Below are positions 1 to 7,066 of a stretch of DNA of 8,426 nucleotides, one piece after another. The translations under genes were made by a program, and so were the position numbers. Under the pieces are notes generated by a model, which was not told where the DNA came from, searched no databases, and saw only the letters and a program-made list of their open reading frames with translations. The stretch's first letter is position 1. Each line of letters starts with the position of its first letter. The DNA comes from an uncultured Lachnospiraceae bacterium (GTDB taxonomy: Bacteria; Bacillota; Clostridia; Lachnospirales; Lachnospiraceae), in assembly GCA_947177925.1 (NCBI GenBank), contig CAMWWJ010000141.1:1-8426 (forward strand), given 5' to 3'.

Positions 1-12
1 GCACACATTTTA

Positions 13-44
13 GTCATATTGCGCCATGGAGGGCGCTATATGAC
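13..44. repeat. Imperfect hairpin downstream of the helicase gene
   Basis: Positions 13-19 pair with 38-44 (7 bp), 20/37 is a mismatch, and 21-25 pair with 32-36 (GCGCC/GGCGC) around a six-base loop. Neither strand has a T-run after the stem, so it is not a clear intrinsic terminator. It lies about 110 bp past the helicase stop and could belong to a transcript end or to a dispersed palindromic repeat. Its left context is outside the window. Confidence 0.45.
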
Positions 45-68
45 GACCCGGACGGTACCGAACCCTTC

Positions 69-109
69 CCAGGCTGTTTAGAAAAAGCACCATCAAAAAC
101 TCAGCCTGG
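69..109. repeat. Inverted repeat in the helicase 3' flank
   Basis: CCAGGCTG at 69-76 and CAGCCTGG at 102-109 form a perfect 8-bp inverted repeat around a 25-base loop. The minus strand continues GGAAGGG after the stem, with no T-run. It may help end the hydrogenase-gltX-helicase transcript, but a standard Rho-independent signature is missing. Confidence 0.4.
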
Positions 110-150
110 AATCCGCCCACATCCCTCTGTTGCGTCCCCTTCTCCACTAC

Positions 151-2019
151 TTAAAGACCTCCATCAACCCTGTCACCTTCCATCCCCAGCTCTTCCAAAA
201 AAACCGACCTTTTCGCAGCTCCATTTTCCGTTGCGCTCATGCAGAGCTTATTCTCTGCTCTGGTCATTGCCACATAGAACATTCTTCGTTCCTCTTCCAT
301 TTCTTCCTCTGTTGCCGCTTTGTGGTAAGGCACTACGCCTCCCACTAAAAAAGGCAGATAGACTTCTTTAAATTCCAGCCCTTTGCTTCCGTGGTAAGTC
401 ATAAGCCGGATTCCTTTTCCCTGCTCCTCCTGTTTCCTGGTTTCTGCTGTTTCTTTAAAATGAACGGTATATGCATCTATAAATGCAAGAAATTCCTTAC
501 CGCTATGAAACTCTTTTGCCCGGTTCTTTAATTCTTGTAGAATTTCTTCCTGCTCTTTCCATTTCTCCATGTTTCCACCTGTGCTTGTGCGGCTGTAGGC
601 TTCATATCCGATGGCTTTTAGCACGTAGGAAATTCCGGCATATGCATCCAGAGTTTTCAAAAAGCTTATATCTTTCTCCAGCTTTCTTAAATTGGACAAC
701 ATCTGTTTTTTTCCGAAGTAAGCAATGTATAACTCTTGAAAATCTACCAGCTCTGAAGTTACGGCTTCTCTTCGAATATATCGAAGGGGCTTATTCATAA
801 ACTGATAAAAATAAGACCGCCTTTGTTCCATATGGGCAAACCTTAAATATGCCAAAATATCCCGTACCATAGGGTGTTCGTAAAAATTTTCCGGCTTTTC
901 CTTCATGACATAGGGAATATTGTGGGAAAACAGTTTTTCCGCAAACATCTGTGCCTTCTGATTAGTCCGGAACAACACGGCCATTTTCTCCATTTCACAG
1001 GGACTCTTTTGGATTTCCCGTATGATATGTTCTATTTCTTCCTGCTCCTCCTTCCATATGTGGATGGTAACGGCAGCCTTCTGTCCTTTTTCTTCCTGTT
1101 GTTCTTCTCTGCCGGAAACAATCCTTTTGGGAAATCTGTTCTTATTGTGAGAAATGCTTTTTCCCGCCACATCCACGATTTCCTTTCTGCTTCGATAATT
1201 GGTGTTTAGGACGATTTGGGCCGCATTTGGAAAATCCTTTAAAAATTCCTTCATAAAACCGGGCTTGGAGCCTCGAAAGCCGTATATGGACTGGTCATCA
1301 TCCCCCACTGCAAACAGATTCCTGCTTTTTGAGGCAAGGAGACTTATGACTTCATATTGAACCCGGTTGATATCCTGAAATTCATCAATGAGGAAAAAAG
1401 AAAACCGGTTCTGCCAAAAGCCCAATGCTTTTTTATCCTGTGTAAGATAATCCCTGCATAGAAAAAGGATACCGTCAAAATCTACTTTTTTACGGAAAAG
1501 CAGTTCCTTTTCATACTCTCCGTAAATTCTCCGAAACAGTTCCGGCTCTAATATGCCGCCCTCGTACTCATTTATGGCACAATCCTTTGCCTTGATCCGG
1601 TTGATTTCTTTCATGATATTTAAGGTCATGGATTGTATGTCTTCCTCGGGCACAGAAGTTCTATATAGGATTTCTTTTATGATTTGCTGCTTTTCTCCTT
1701 CGGTAATAATGGAAAATTGGGAATATTGATAAGATGTTCTTAAGATTTGAAAAAAGACGGAATGAAAGGTTCCAAATACCGCCTGTGCTGCCTGTTTTTC
1801 CATGGCAACGGCTCTCTTCTTCATTTCCATGGCGGCCGCCCTTGTAAATGTAATGGTAAGAATATTCTGGGGATTGATGTGATGGTGTAAGATCAGATGT
1901 TTGATACGTTTTGTTAAGACAAAGGTTTTTCCGGAACCGGGACCGGCCAGTACCATAGCCGGTCCCTCTCCGTGTAAAACTGCTTTTTCCTGTTCAGGAT
2001 TCAAAGACTTTTCAGGCAT
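151..2019 (-). CDS. UvrD/Rep-family (superfamily 1A) ATP-dependent DNA helicase
   Basis: A 622-residue cytoplasmic 3'-5' DNA helicase of the UvrD/Rep/PcrA family; such enzymes unwind DNA in repair, replication restart or recombination. All core motifs are visible: Walker A GPGSGKT (26-32), Ia TFTRAAAMEMKKR (57-69), GTFHS (83-87), Walker B LIDEFQD (210-216), III VGDDDQSIYGFRGS (238-251), IV NTNYRS (272-277), V YHGSKGLEF (542-550) and VI MFYVAMTRAE (580-589). It ends soon after motif VI, so it lacks the C-terminal extension of typical PcrA (usually over 700 residues), which contacts RNA polymerase. I chose the ATG at 2019 because the conserved N-terminus (SLNPEQEKAVL) follows it directly; an 18-codon upstream extension would lie inside gltX. 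The start overlaps the gltX stop by 8 nt (ATGCCTGA), suggesting translational coupling, and the upstream Shine-Dalgarno is weak. Family is certain; the exact PcrA, Rep or UvrD subtype is not. Confidence 0.93.
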   Translation of the reverse strand: MPEKSLNPEQEKAVLHGEGPAMVLAGPGSGKTFVLTKRIKHLILHHHINPQNILTITFTRAAAMEMKKRAVAMEKQAAQAVFGTFHSVFFQILRTSYQYSQFSIITEGEKQQIIKEILYRTSVPEEDIQSMTLNIMKEINRIKAKDCAINEYEGGILEPELFRRIYGEYEKELLFRKKVDFDGILFLCRDYLTQDKKALGFWQNRFSFFLIDEFQDINRVQYEVISLLASKSRNLFAVGDDDQSIYGFRGSKPGFMKEFLKDFPNAAQIVLNTNYRSRKEIVDVAGKSISHNKNRFPKRIVSGREEQQEEKGQKAAVTIHIWKEEQEEIEHIIREIQKSPCEMEKMAVLFRTNQKAQMFAEKLFSHNIPYVMKEKPENFYEHPMVRDILAYLRFAHMEQRRSYFYQFMNKPLRYIRREAVTSELVDFQELYIAYFGKKQMLSNLRKLEKDISFLKTLDAYAGISYVLKAIGYEAYSRTSTGGNMEKWKEQEEILQELKNRAKEFHSGKEFLAFIDAYTVHFKETAETRKQEEQGKGIRLMTYHGSKGLEFKEVYLPFLVGGVVPYHKAATEEEMEEERRMFYVAMTRAENKLCMSATENGAAKRSVFLEELGMEGDRVDGGL

Positions 2020-3466
2020 GTTCAAGCAGCTCGATTCCTTTTTTGATACGGGCAATGGATTCCTCTTTTCCAAGCACTTCCATAATCTCCGTAGCTCCTG
2101 CCGGAGTCATCTGCTTACCGGAAACCGCTGTCCGGACAGGCCACATCACATAACCGTTTTTATATCCTTTTTCCCCCACGAACTGAACCAGTCTTTCATA
2201 CAATGCATCGTTGGAATAATCCTCTGTTTCCTCCAAAATGGGAAGCACTTCCTTTAATACGGAAAGGGCGGATTCCGTATTGGTCTTCATCTTTTTGTGA
2301 GTATACATTGCCACATCATATTCTGGAAGCTCTTCAAAAAAGTCCACCAATTCCTTGATATCCGGAAAGATTTCGATTCTGGTCTTTACCATAGCTGCTA
2401 TTTTTTTCAAATCCAGATCCCTGGTAATGGCTTCTTTCAAATAAGGAAGCGCCATTTCATAGAACCGGTCAAATTCCATGGCCTTCATATATTCTCCGTT
2501 CATCCATTTCAGCTTTGTGTAATCAAATACTGCAGGAGATTTGGAAATATGGCGGTAATCAAAAGCCTCCACCAGTTCCTGTAAGGAGAAGATCTCCCGG
2601 TTGTCCTCCGGGCTCCAGCCCAAAAGCGCCACAAAGTTTACAATAGCTTCCGACAAAAATCCCTGCTCCAGCAAATCCTCATAGGAGGAATGACCGGACC
2701 GCTTGGAAAGCTTATGATGCTCTTCGTCCGTAATCAGCGGGCAGTGTACATAGGTAGGCACTTCCCAGCCAAAGGCTTCATAAAGACGGTTATACTTTGG
2801 GGAAGAGGATAAGTATTCATTCCCTCTTACCACATGAGTGATTCCCATTAAATGATCGTCTACCACATTTGCAAAATTATAGGTGGGATAGCCGTCGGAT
2901 TTGATTAAGATCATATCATCAAGCTCGCTGTTGTCTACGGTAATTTCTCCGTAAATATCATCCACAAAAGTGGTGGTTCCCTCTGTAGGATTGTTCTGGC
3001 GGATTACATAAGGAATGCCGGAAGCCAGCTTTTCTTCCACTTCTTCTTTGGACAGGGACAGGCAATGCTTGTCATATACATTGATTTCCTTTCCGGCTAC
3101 GGTAGTGGTCAGGGAAGCAAGCCGTTCTTTATCACAAAAGCAATAATATGCTTCTCCTTTGTCTATGAGCTTTTTGGCATATTCCAGATACAATCCCTGT
3201 GCTTGTCTTTCACTTTGTACATAAGGTCCTACGCCCTTATCCTTATCCGGTCCTTCGTCATGGATCAGACCTGTCTTTTCCAAGGTACGGTTAATAATAT
3301 CAACGGCTCCCTCCACCAGTCTTTCCTGATCCGTATCTTCAATGCGAAGGATAAAATCCCCGCCTTCATGCTTTGTAATCAAGTACGCATAAAGGGCAGT
3401 CCTTAAATTTCCCACATGCATTCTTCCTGTAGGGCTTGGTGCAAAACGTGTTCTTATTTTCTGCAT
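2012..3466 (-). CDS. gltX: Glutamyl-tRNA synthetase
   Basis: A class I aminoacyl-tRNA synthetase of 484 residues, the usual bacterial GluRS length, which charges tRNA-Glu (and, in many Firmicutes lacking GlnRS, also tRNA-Gln for later amidation). The N-terminal FAPSPTGRMHVGN (8-20) carries the HIGH signature as HVGN. RIEDTD follows at 41-46, and KLSKR (242-246) is the KMSKS-type loop. A CFC pair (99-101) with Cys125 matches the position of the GluRS zinc-binding cysteines. The C-terminal anticodon-binding half runs to the end and looks complete. Start ATG at 3466 is preceded by AGAGGA with a 7-nt spacer. The hydrogenase stops 22 bp upstream and the helicase overlaps downstream, so gltX probably sits mid-operon. 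No T-box leader is seen in the short gap. A discriminating versus non-discriminating role cannot be told from the sequence alone. Confidence 0.97.
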   Translation of the reverse strand: MQKIRTRFAPSPTGRMHVGNLRTALYAYLITKHEGGDFILRIEDTDQERLVEGAVDIINRTLEKTGLIHDEGPDKDKGVGPYVQSERQAQGLYLEYAKKLIDKGEAYYCFCDKERLASLTTTVAGKEINVYDKHCLSLSKEEVEEKLASGIPYVIRQNNPTEGTTTFVDDIYGEITVDNSELDDMILIKSDGYPTYNFANVVDDHLMGITHVVRGNEYLSSSPKYNRLYEAFGWEVPTYVHCPLITDEEHHKLSKRSGHSSYEDLLEQGFLSEAIVNFVALLGWSPEDNREIFSLQELVEAFDYRHISKSPAVFDYTKLKWMNGEYMKAMEFDRFYEMALPYLKEAITRDLDLKKIAAMVKTRIEIFPDIKELVDFFEELPEYDVAMYTHKKMKTNTESALSVLKEVLPILEETEDYSNDALYERLVQFVGEKGYKNGYVMWPVRTAVSGKQMTPAGATEIMEVLGKEESIARIKKGIELLEHA

Positions 3467-3488
3467 AATACTTTCCTCTCTGTTTCAG

Positions 3489-4991
3489 TTATTCTACCTG
3501 CTCCTGATTGGTATCGGGACCGGGAATTTTTATTTCGGAAGCTGCTTTAAAGGCATTTACTTCTTTTGTTGCCACCGGAATGGCGATATTGGTGCCGGCT
3601 CCTGCCACGCAGCCTCCCGGGCATGCCATTCCTTCAATCAGGCATCCGTTTTTCTTTCCTGCCTTGGCAAGCATGAGAATTTTTTTACATTCTGTAAGAC
3701 TTTCCGCATGTTCAATATTCACATCCACATCCGGATAATACTCTCTGATACATTCTTCAATGGCGCTGGCAACACCGCCTGCCACACCATAGCCCCTGCC
3801 TGCACCAGTAGCATCATTTAAAGGCTCCGCAGGTTCAATTTTTGTCAAATCGATTCCCTTTGCATCGAACATTCCCTGAAGCTCCTCAAAGGTAATGACA
3901 AAATCCACATCGGAACGCACAGTCCTTCTGGAAGCCTCCAGTTTTTTGGAAGCGCATGGGCCGATAAATACAATGGCAGAATCGGGATGTTCCTGCTTGA
4001 TTACCCTGGCGGTGGCAACCATAGGGGTCAGCTCATTGGAAATGCTTCCAATGGTTTCCGGAAAGAACTTCTTTGCCAGCATAGACCAGGATGGGCAACA
4101 GGATGTGAGCAAAAAGGGAAGCTCACCTGTGGTCACCTTATGGACATAGTGCTTTGCCTCCGCCATGGCACCCATATCCGCTCCAATGGCAGTTTCATAT
4201 ACGTCATAAAAGCCGATTTCCTTTAATGCCTGCTTCAAGGTATCCGGCGATACTCCTTTTCCAAACTGCCCCACAAAGGCAGGCGCCACCTGGGCTATGA
4301 TCTTCTTTCCCGCCTGCATGGCACGAATCAGCTGGAATATCTGGGACTTATCCGCAATGGCTCCAAAGGGACAGGATACCATGCACTGCCCGCAGGAAAC
4401 GCAGATCTCATTGTCAATGACCGCCCTTCCTCTGGAATCGTTCTTGATGGCATTTACACCGCAGGCTGCCGCACATGGCCTTACCTGATGGGAAATGGCA
4501 TCATAGGGGCATACCGTCTTGCACTTGCCACACCGGATACATTTCTCCTGATCGATGTGGGATCTGCCGTTTTTCATGGTAATGGCGCCCCTTGGACATA
4601 CTTCATTGCAGGGGTGCGCCAGACAGCCCATACATTTATCGGTTACGTCATATTTATTTTCAGGACAGGAATTGCAGGCAGAAGGGATGACCTGCATAAG
4701 AGGGGGCTCATAATATTTTTCCGCAATGTTGCTTTCTTCCACCCCCTGGGAAAGATGTACCGGAGCATCCTCAGGCCGTAGGCTCATCCCCATGGCAAGG
4801 CGGATTCTTTCACGGACCACCGCCCGTTCCCTGTAGACACTTTCCCAATAATCCGGGTCTTCGGTACTTACGATTTTATAAGGAAGCGCTTCCATGTCAT
4901 CTATAAGGTTTTCAGAAAAGTAAGCCAGGCTGGCTACTTCTTTAAAAACTCTTCTGCGGACCTTTCTTACCTGTGTATCAATTCCTCTCAT
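3489..4991 (-). CDS. [FeFe] hydrogenase, monomeric ferredoxin-type (group B-like)
   Basis: A 500-residue cytoplasmic hydrogenase that should reduce protons to H2 using ferredoxin electrons, recycling reduced ferredoxin in fermentation. A ferredoxin-like region with many cysteines comes first: C106/C109, C120/C123/C128/C132, CIRCGKCKTVC (151-161), C173/C177 and CVSCGQCMVSC (197-207). The H-cluster domain follows, with L1 TSCCPSW (296-302; Cys298 the likely proton-relay cysteine, Cys299 a ligand), L2 GPCASKKLE (344-352; Cys346) and L3 EGMACPGGC (453-461; Cys457 and Cys461). All four [4Fe-4S]H ligands are present. L2 reads GPC where group A enzymes have MPC. The N-terminus lacks the 2Fe-2S domain of CpI-type enzymes; from memory this architecture is called group B (B1/B3). 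No NADH- or flavin-binding partner gene adjoins. I set the start at 4991 (MRGIDTQVRK) behind GGAGGA with a 7-nt spacer; the 70-codon upstream extension runs through the hairpin and leader and is rejected. Confidence 0.95.
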   Translation of the reverse strand: MRGIDTQVRKVRRRVFKEVASLAYFSENLIDDMEALPYKIVSTEDPDYWESVYRERAVVRERIRLAMGMSLRPEDAPVHLSQGVEESNIAEKYYEPPLMQVIPSACNSCPENKYDVTDKCMGCLAHPCNEVCPRGAITMKNGRSHIDQEKCIRCGKCKTVCPYDAISHQVRPCAAACGVNAIKNDSRGRAVIDNEICVSCGQCMVSCPFGAIADKSQIFQLIRAMQAGKKIIAQVAPAFVGQFGKGVSPDTLKQALKEIGFYDVYETAIGADMGAMAEAKHYVHKVTTGELPFLLTSCCPSWSMLAKKFFPETIGSISNELTPMVATARVIKQEHPDSAIVFIGPCASKKLEASRRTVRSDVDFVITFEELQGMFDAKGIDLTKIEPAEPLNDATGAGRGYGVAGGVASAIEECIREYYPDVDVNIEHAESLTECKKILMLAKAGKKNGCLIEGMACPGGCVAGAGTNIAIPVATKEVNAFKAASEIKIPGPDTNQEQVE

Positions 4992-4998
4992 GATATTC

Positions 4999-5004
4999 TC
5001 CTCC
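4999..5004 (-). promoter_or_regulatory. Ribosome binding site that fixes the hydrogenase start
   Basis: The minus strand reads GGAGGA, then a 7-nt spacer, then the ATG at 4991. This near-perfect Shine-Dalgarno supports the 500-residue product over the longer frame that begins at 5201. Confidence 0.9.
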
Positions 5005-5030
5005 AATAATATGGTTTTGGGACAACTTCT

Positions 5031-5059
5031 ATTTTGACATAAAGAGGGGGAGAAATCAA
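5031..5059 (-). promoter_or_regulatory. Weak candidate promoter for the hydrogenase operon
   Basis: On the minus strand TTGATT (plus 5054-5059) and CAAAAT (plus 5031-5036) are 17 bp apart, each matching the sigma-A consensus at four of six positions. The -35 half lies in a small palindrome (AATCAA at 5054-5059, TTGATT at 5063-5068). A Rex-like site begins 7 bp upstream of the -35. The true start could be elsewhere in the leader. Confidence 0.3.
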
Positions 5060-5066
5060 GGTTTGA

Positions 5067-5084
5067 TTGGTAATTTATTAACAA
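5067..5084 (-). promoter_or_regulatory. Candidate Rex operator upstream of the hydrogenase
   Basis: The minus strand reads TTGTTAATAAATTACCAA. The Rex consensus for clostridia, from memory, is TTGTTAA-N4-TTAACAA, so 13 of 14 specified positions match (one A-to-C change in the right half). Rex is a repressor that leaves DNA when NADH rises and is known to control fermentation and hydrogen genes in clostridia. The site is about 76 bp before the hydrogenase ATG, a sensible place for a regulator. The rex gene itself is not in the window. Confidence 0.55.
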
Positions 5085-5127
5085 AGTGGGGTGGGAAAAG
5101 TTAGAAATGAAGTGTTGATATCGGGAC

Positions 5128-5210
5128 GTAGAAGCTGTGATAAGAAAAGTCTTATGGGCACGCTCTCGCTCTATGAAGGCCCGTAAGACTTTTCTTATCA
5201 CAGCTTCTAC
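5128..5210. repeat. 83-bp long hairpin with near-perfect 32-bp arms
   Basis: The left arm (5128-5159, starting GTAGAAGCTGTGATAAG) and right arm (5179-5210, ending CTTATCACAGCTTCTAC) are reverse complements except at one position, which still allows a G-U pair in one RNA strand. The loop is 19 bases (5160-5178). There is no T-run on either side, so it is not an ordinary intrinsic terminator. It lies between the oxidoreductase stop (5238) and the hydrogenase leader, at the point where base composition changes. It may be a mobile palindromic repeat (REP- or MITE-like), a processing/stability element of the mRNA, or both. No target-site duplication is obvious. Confidence 0.9.
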
Positions 5211-5237
5211 TGGGGATTGGCAAAAATTTACTTGGTT

Positions 5238-5945
5238 TTAATTACTATTTTTGCTTTTTTTGCTGCTCTTCCATTTGATGGCTTTATTGGCGGTATTTGG
5301 TACAGCAGTAGAAAGATTTGCTTTATCTTTTAATTCTTTTCTTTTTAATCCGTTCTTTTTTGCGCGTGGATACCAAACATACAAAGATGCCTGTATTTTC
5401 CAAAGAAATCGCGGCCAATTCGGTGAGATAAATAAGTCTTTCCCTTTATTTAAAGACAGTACATGGTAGCTCAACTTTTGAAAGGCAATTCCAATATTCT
5501 TATTAGGTCCATGTCCTAATGGTATATCTTTGAGAAATGGAAGCATTTCTCCTGCCCCTATACCAAGCGTTTGACCGTAGGTCAAACCAGTAGCTTTACA
5601 CCAATTTTTCATAATATCGGCAGCCACATGATTTTGCCGGCCCTCATAAAATCCATTGTTAATAATACAGTATACGTTAATATTCTTATTTTCAAATCCC
5701 TTTTTTTCAAGCTCAACGAGAAAGCGCAGCAAGTGTGAATTGATACTGTCAACATACAGAGGAAATACAAATATAAGTACCTCGCTGCTTTGTATTTGTG
5801 AAAACTGTGTTTTGGAAAAATCTGTTCTACACACATTGTATGTTACTACTTCGTTTCCCTCGATAAATGGCATTAAATATTCAATAAGCAATTCGGATAC
5901 ACTTTTACTTGTTTTTGGGCTTCCGTTTATAATGCAAATTTTCAT
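5238..5945 (-). CDS. NAD(P)H:FMN oxidoreductase, flavodoxin-like fold
   Basis: A 235-residue predicted cytoplasmic flavoprotein of the flavodoxin/NAD(P)H-dependent FMN reductase superfamily; members pass electrons from NAD(P)H to quinones, nitro compounds or other acceptors. The N-terminus MKICIINGSPKTSKS (1-15) is a strand followed by the FMN phosphate loop. FPLYVDS (61-67) and NNGFYEG (96-102) are the other FMN-site loops, and GIGAGEML (128-135) matches related clostridial proteins. After about residue 170 comes an aromatic stretch (PRFLWKIQASLYVWYPR), then a lysine-rich tail of unknown role. The start ATG at 5945 has GGAGGT upstream (9-nt spacer) and overlaps the previous stop as ATGA, so translation is probably coupled. 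The frame runs 7 codons further upstream, but those codons lack a ribosome binding site of their own. It is the last gene of the TetR cassette. Substrate unknown. Confidence 0.85.
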   Translation of the reverse strand: MKICIINGSPKTSKSVSELLIEYLMPFIEGNEVVTYNVCRTDFSKTQFSQIQSSEVLIFVFPLYVDSINSHLLRFLVELEKKGFENKNINVYCIINNGFYEGRQNHVAADIMKNWCKATGLTYGQTLGIGAGEMLPFLKDIPLGHGPNKNIGIAFQKLSYHVLSLNKGKDLFISPNWPRFLWKIQASLYVWYPRAKKNGLKRKELKDKANLSTAVPNTANKAIKWKSSKKSKNSN

Positions 5946-6451
5946 ATGGTAGTTACCTCCCCGCATAACTCTTCTAATGAATTTGAAAAGGAAATTTCAT
6001 AGTTCTCCACATAAAAATTAACACAATTTGCTTTTACCAGTTTCTTAGCCGTTTCTCTTTCTTCTTTGGTGATATTTGCACCATAAAAATGTACTGCAAG
6101 CTGCATATTGTTTTGATAGCGTCTTTTATGATGAGTTTCGTTGTTTCTTATTTTGAAGAATGGAAGCAGCCAAGGAATGCTTCGATCTAAAACATTTTTC
6201 ACAAACGGACTGTAACAGCCATAAAAACATTGGCTGATAATGGTCACTTTTTCACTCATTGAGAGTAATTCTCCCATGTTGTCATATCCATCTTTCAATA
6301 CACATTTACCGGGGGATTTTATCCAACAACCATAACAGCCGATACAATGTTGTATTGTCCCGATATCTGAAATAATATAAACATCATTGTTTGTTTCGGG
6401 AAATAGAGATTGAAATTGTTCATTGCTTAAATCGTGTATTAAAATATTCAT
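5942..6451 (-). CDS. Iron-sulfur flavoprotein-like protein (flavodoxin fold)
   Basis: A 169-residue predicted cytoplasmic protein of the flavodoxin/NADPH-dependent FMN reductase superfamily. Its clearest feature is CIGCYGCWIKSPGKC (36-50), a C-X2-C-X2-C-X7-C spacing that fits the compact [4Fe-4S] motif of iron-sulfur flavoproteins (Isf type). KDGYDNMGELL follows (53-63), as is usual in this family. A later loop, SQCFYGCYSPFVKNVLDRS (73-91), resembles the flavin-contact region. The first strand (MNILIHDLSNEQF) lacks the normal GSPR-type FMN loop, so flavin binding may be altered or shared with its partner. It begins at 6451 behind AGGAGG (7-nt spacer), overlaps the repressor stop as ATGA, and overlaps the next gene the same way. 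The pairing with a second flavoprotein suggests they act together in electron transfer, which is inference. Confidence 0.8.
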   Translation of the reverse strand: MNILIHDLSNEQFQSLFPETNNDVYIISDIGTIQHCIGCYGCWIKSPGKCVLKDGYDNMGELLSMSEKVTIISQCFYGCYSPFVKNVLDRSIPWLLPFFKIRNNETHHKRRYQNNMQLAVHFYGANITKEERETAKKLVKANCVNFYVENYEISFSNSLEELCGEVTTI

Positions 6452-7059
6452 TCTTTTGCCTCCTGCGTCTGATAAGGTATAGAAATGGACTTAATGATTT
6501 CTTCTATCCTTGTTTCCCAATTATCGTCATATTCAATATTGGGCATTGCAACAATAGCAGCTAACCCATGCACCAAAGCCCACATAGCAATAATCTTATC
6601 CCGTATCACTTTTTCTGGAAGTTTTGCTTTACCAAAAACCGATGCAGCCGTTTTTTGCAGAATAGCTAACGGTGGATTTTCGTATGTATCAGTATTGCCA
6701 AGAGATAATTTTATCCTAATGTTTTTACGTGAAAATAAAAAATCATAGTAAAATGGGTTTTGATAAAAGAACATCACATATGTTTTTCCAAGCATAGGAA
6801 GTATAGAAGGACTGTTTTTATATTCCATAGCTGTTTTTTCTAATGTAGCAGCAAATAAATCCATAACATACCGTTGCATTGCAACTATAAATTCATCTTT
6901 GGTCTTAAAATGAGCGTAAGGTGCCGCATTGCTGACACCACACATTTCAGCTATTTTGCGTAAAGATAATGTTTCTTCACCCTCCTGTTTAATGAACTCT
7001 ATTCCAGTTTCAATTAAAGCACGTCGCAAATCACCATGATGATATGACTTTTCCTTCAT
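6448..7059 (-). CDS. TetR/AcrR-family transcriptional repressor with WHG-type C-terminal domain
   Basis: A 203-residue DNA-binding repressor. The N-terminal helix-turn-helix domain is typical (YHHGDLRRALIETG at 6-19; LSLRKIAEMCGVSNAAPYAHF at 31-51, with the recognition helix in the last part). The C-terminal ligand domain contains W160-ALV-HG165, the signature of the WHG-type TetR C-terminal family, whose ligands are mostly unknown. The start at 7059 follows GGAGGA with a 7-nt spacer; the frame stays open to 7119, but that extension overlaps the promoter and operators and is rejected. It is the first gene of a three-gene transcript, with two palindromic operators over its promoter, so it very probably represses itself and the two flavoproteins until a small molecule releases it. 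The inducer cannot be read from the sequence; quinones, electrophiles or antimicrobials are plausible given the target genes. Confidence 0.93.
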   Translation of the reverse strand: MKEKSYHHGDLRRALIETGIEFIKQEGEETLSLRKIAEMCGVSNAAPYAHFKTKDEFIVAMQRYVMDLFAATLEKTAMEYKNSPSILPMLGKTYVMFFYQNPFYYDFLFSRKNIRIKLSLGNTDTYENPPLAILQKTAASVFGKAKLPEKVIRDKIIAMWALVHGLAAIVAMPNIEYDDNWETRIEEIIKSISIPYQTQEAKE

Positions 7060-7066
7060 ATACCTC

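Noticed and set aside
3065..3406. Plus-strand frames opposite gltX, the hydrogenase and the helicase
   Set aside because: All lie antisense to genes with complete catalytic motifs and show no protein-family features; they are shadows.
3467..3488. T-box or other leader for gltX
   Set aside because: Only 22 bp separate it from the hydrogenase stop, too short for a T-box, and none is recognised upstream of the hydrogenase.
4992..5201. A 70-codon N-terminal extension of the hydrogenase frame
   Set aside because: It translates through the long hairpin and the regulatory leader, has no ribosome binding site, and does not resemble hydrogenase sequence; GGAGGA precedes the ATG at 4991.
5128..5210. 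The long hairpin as a standard Rho-independent terminator
   Set aside because: No T-run follows the stem on either strand and the 32-bp arms are far longer than usual.
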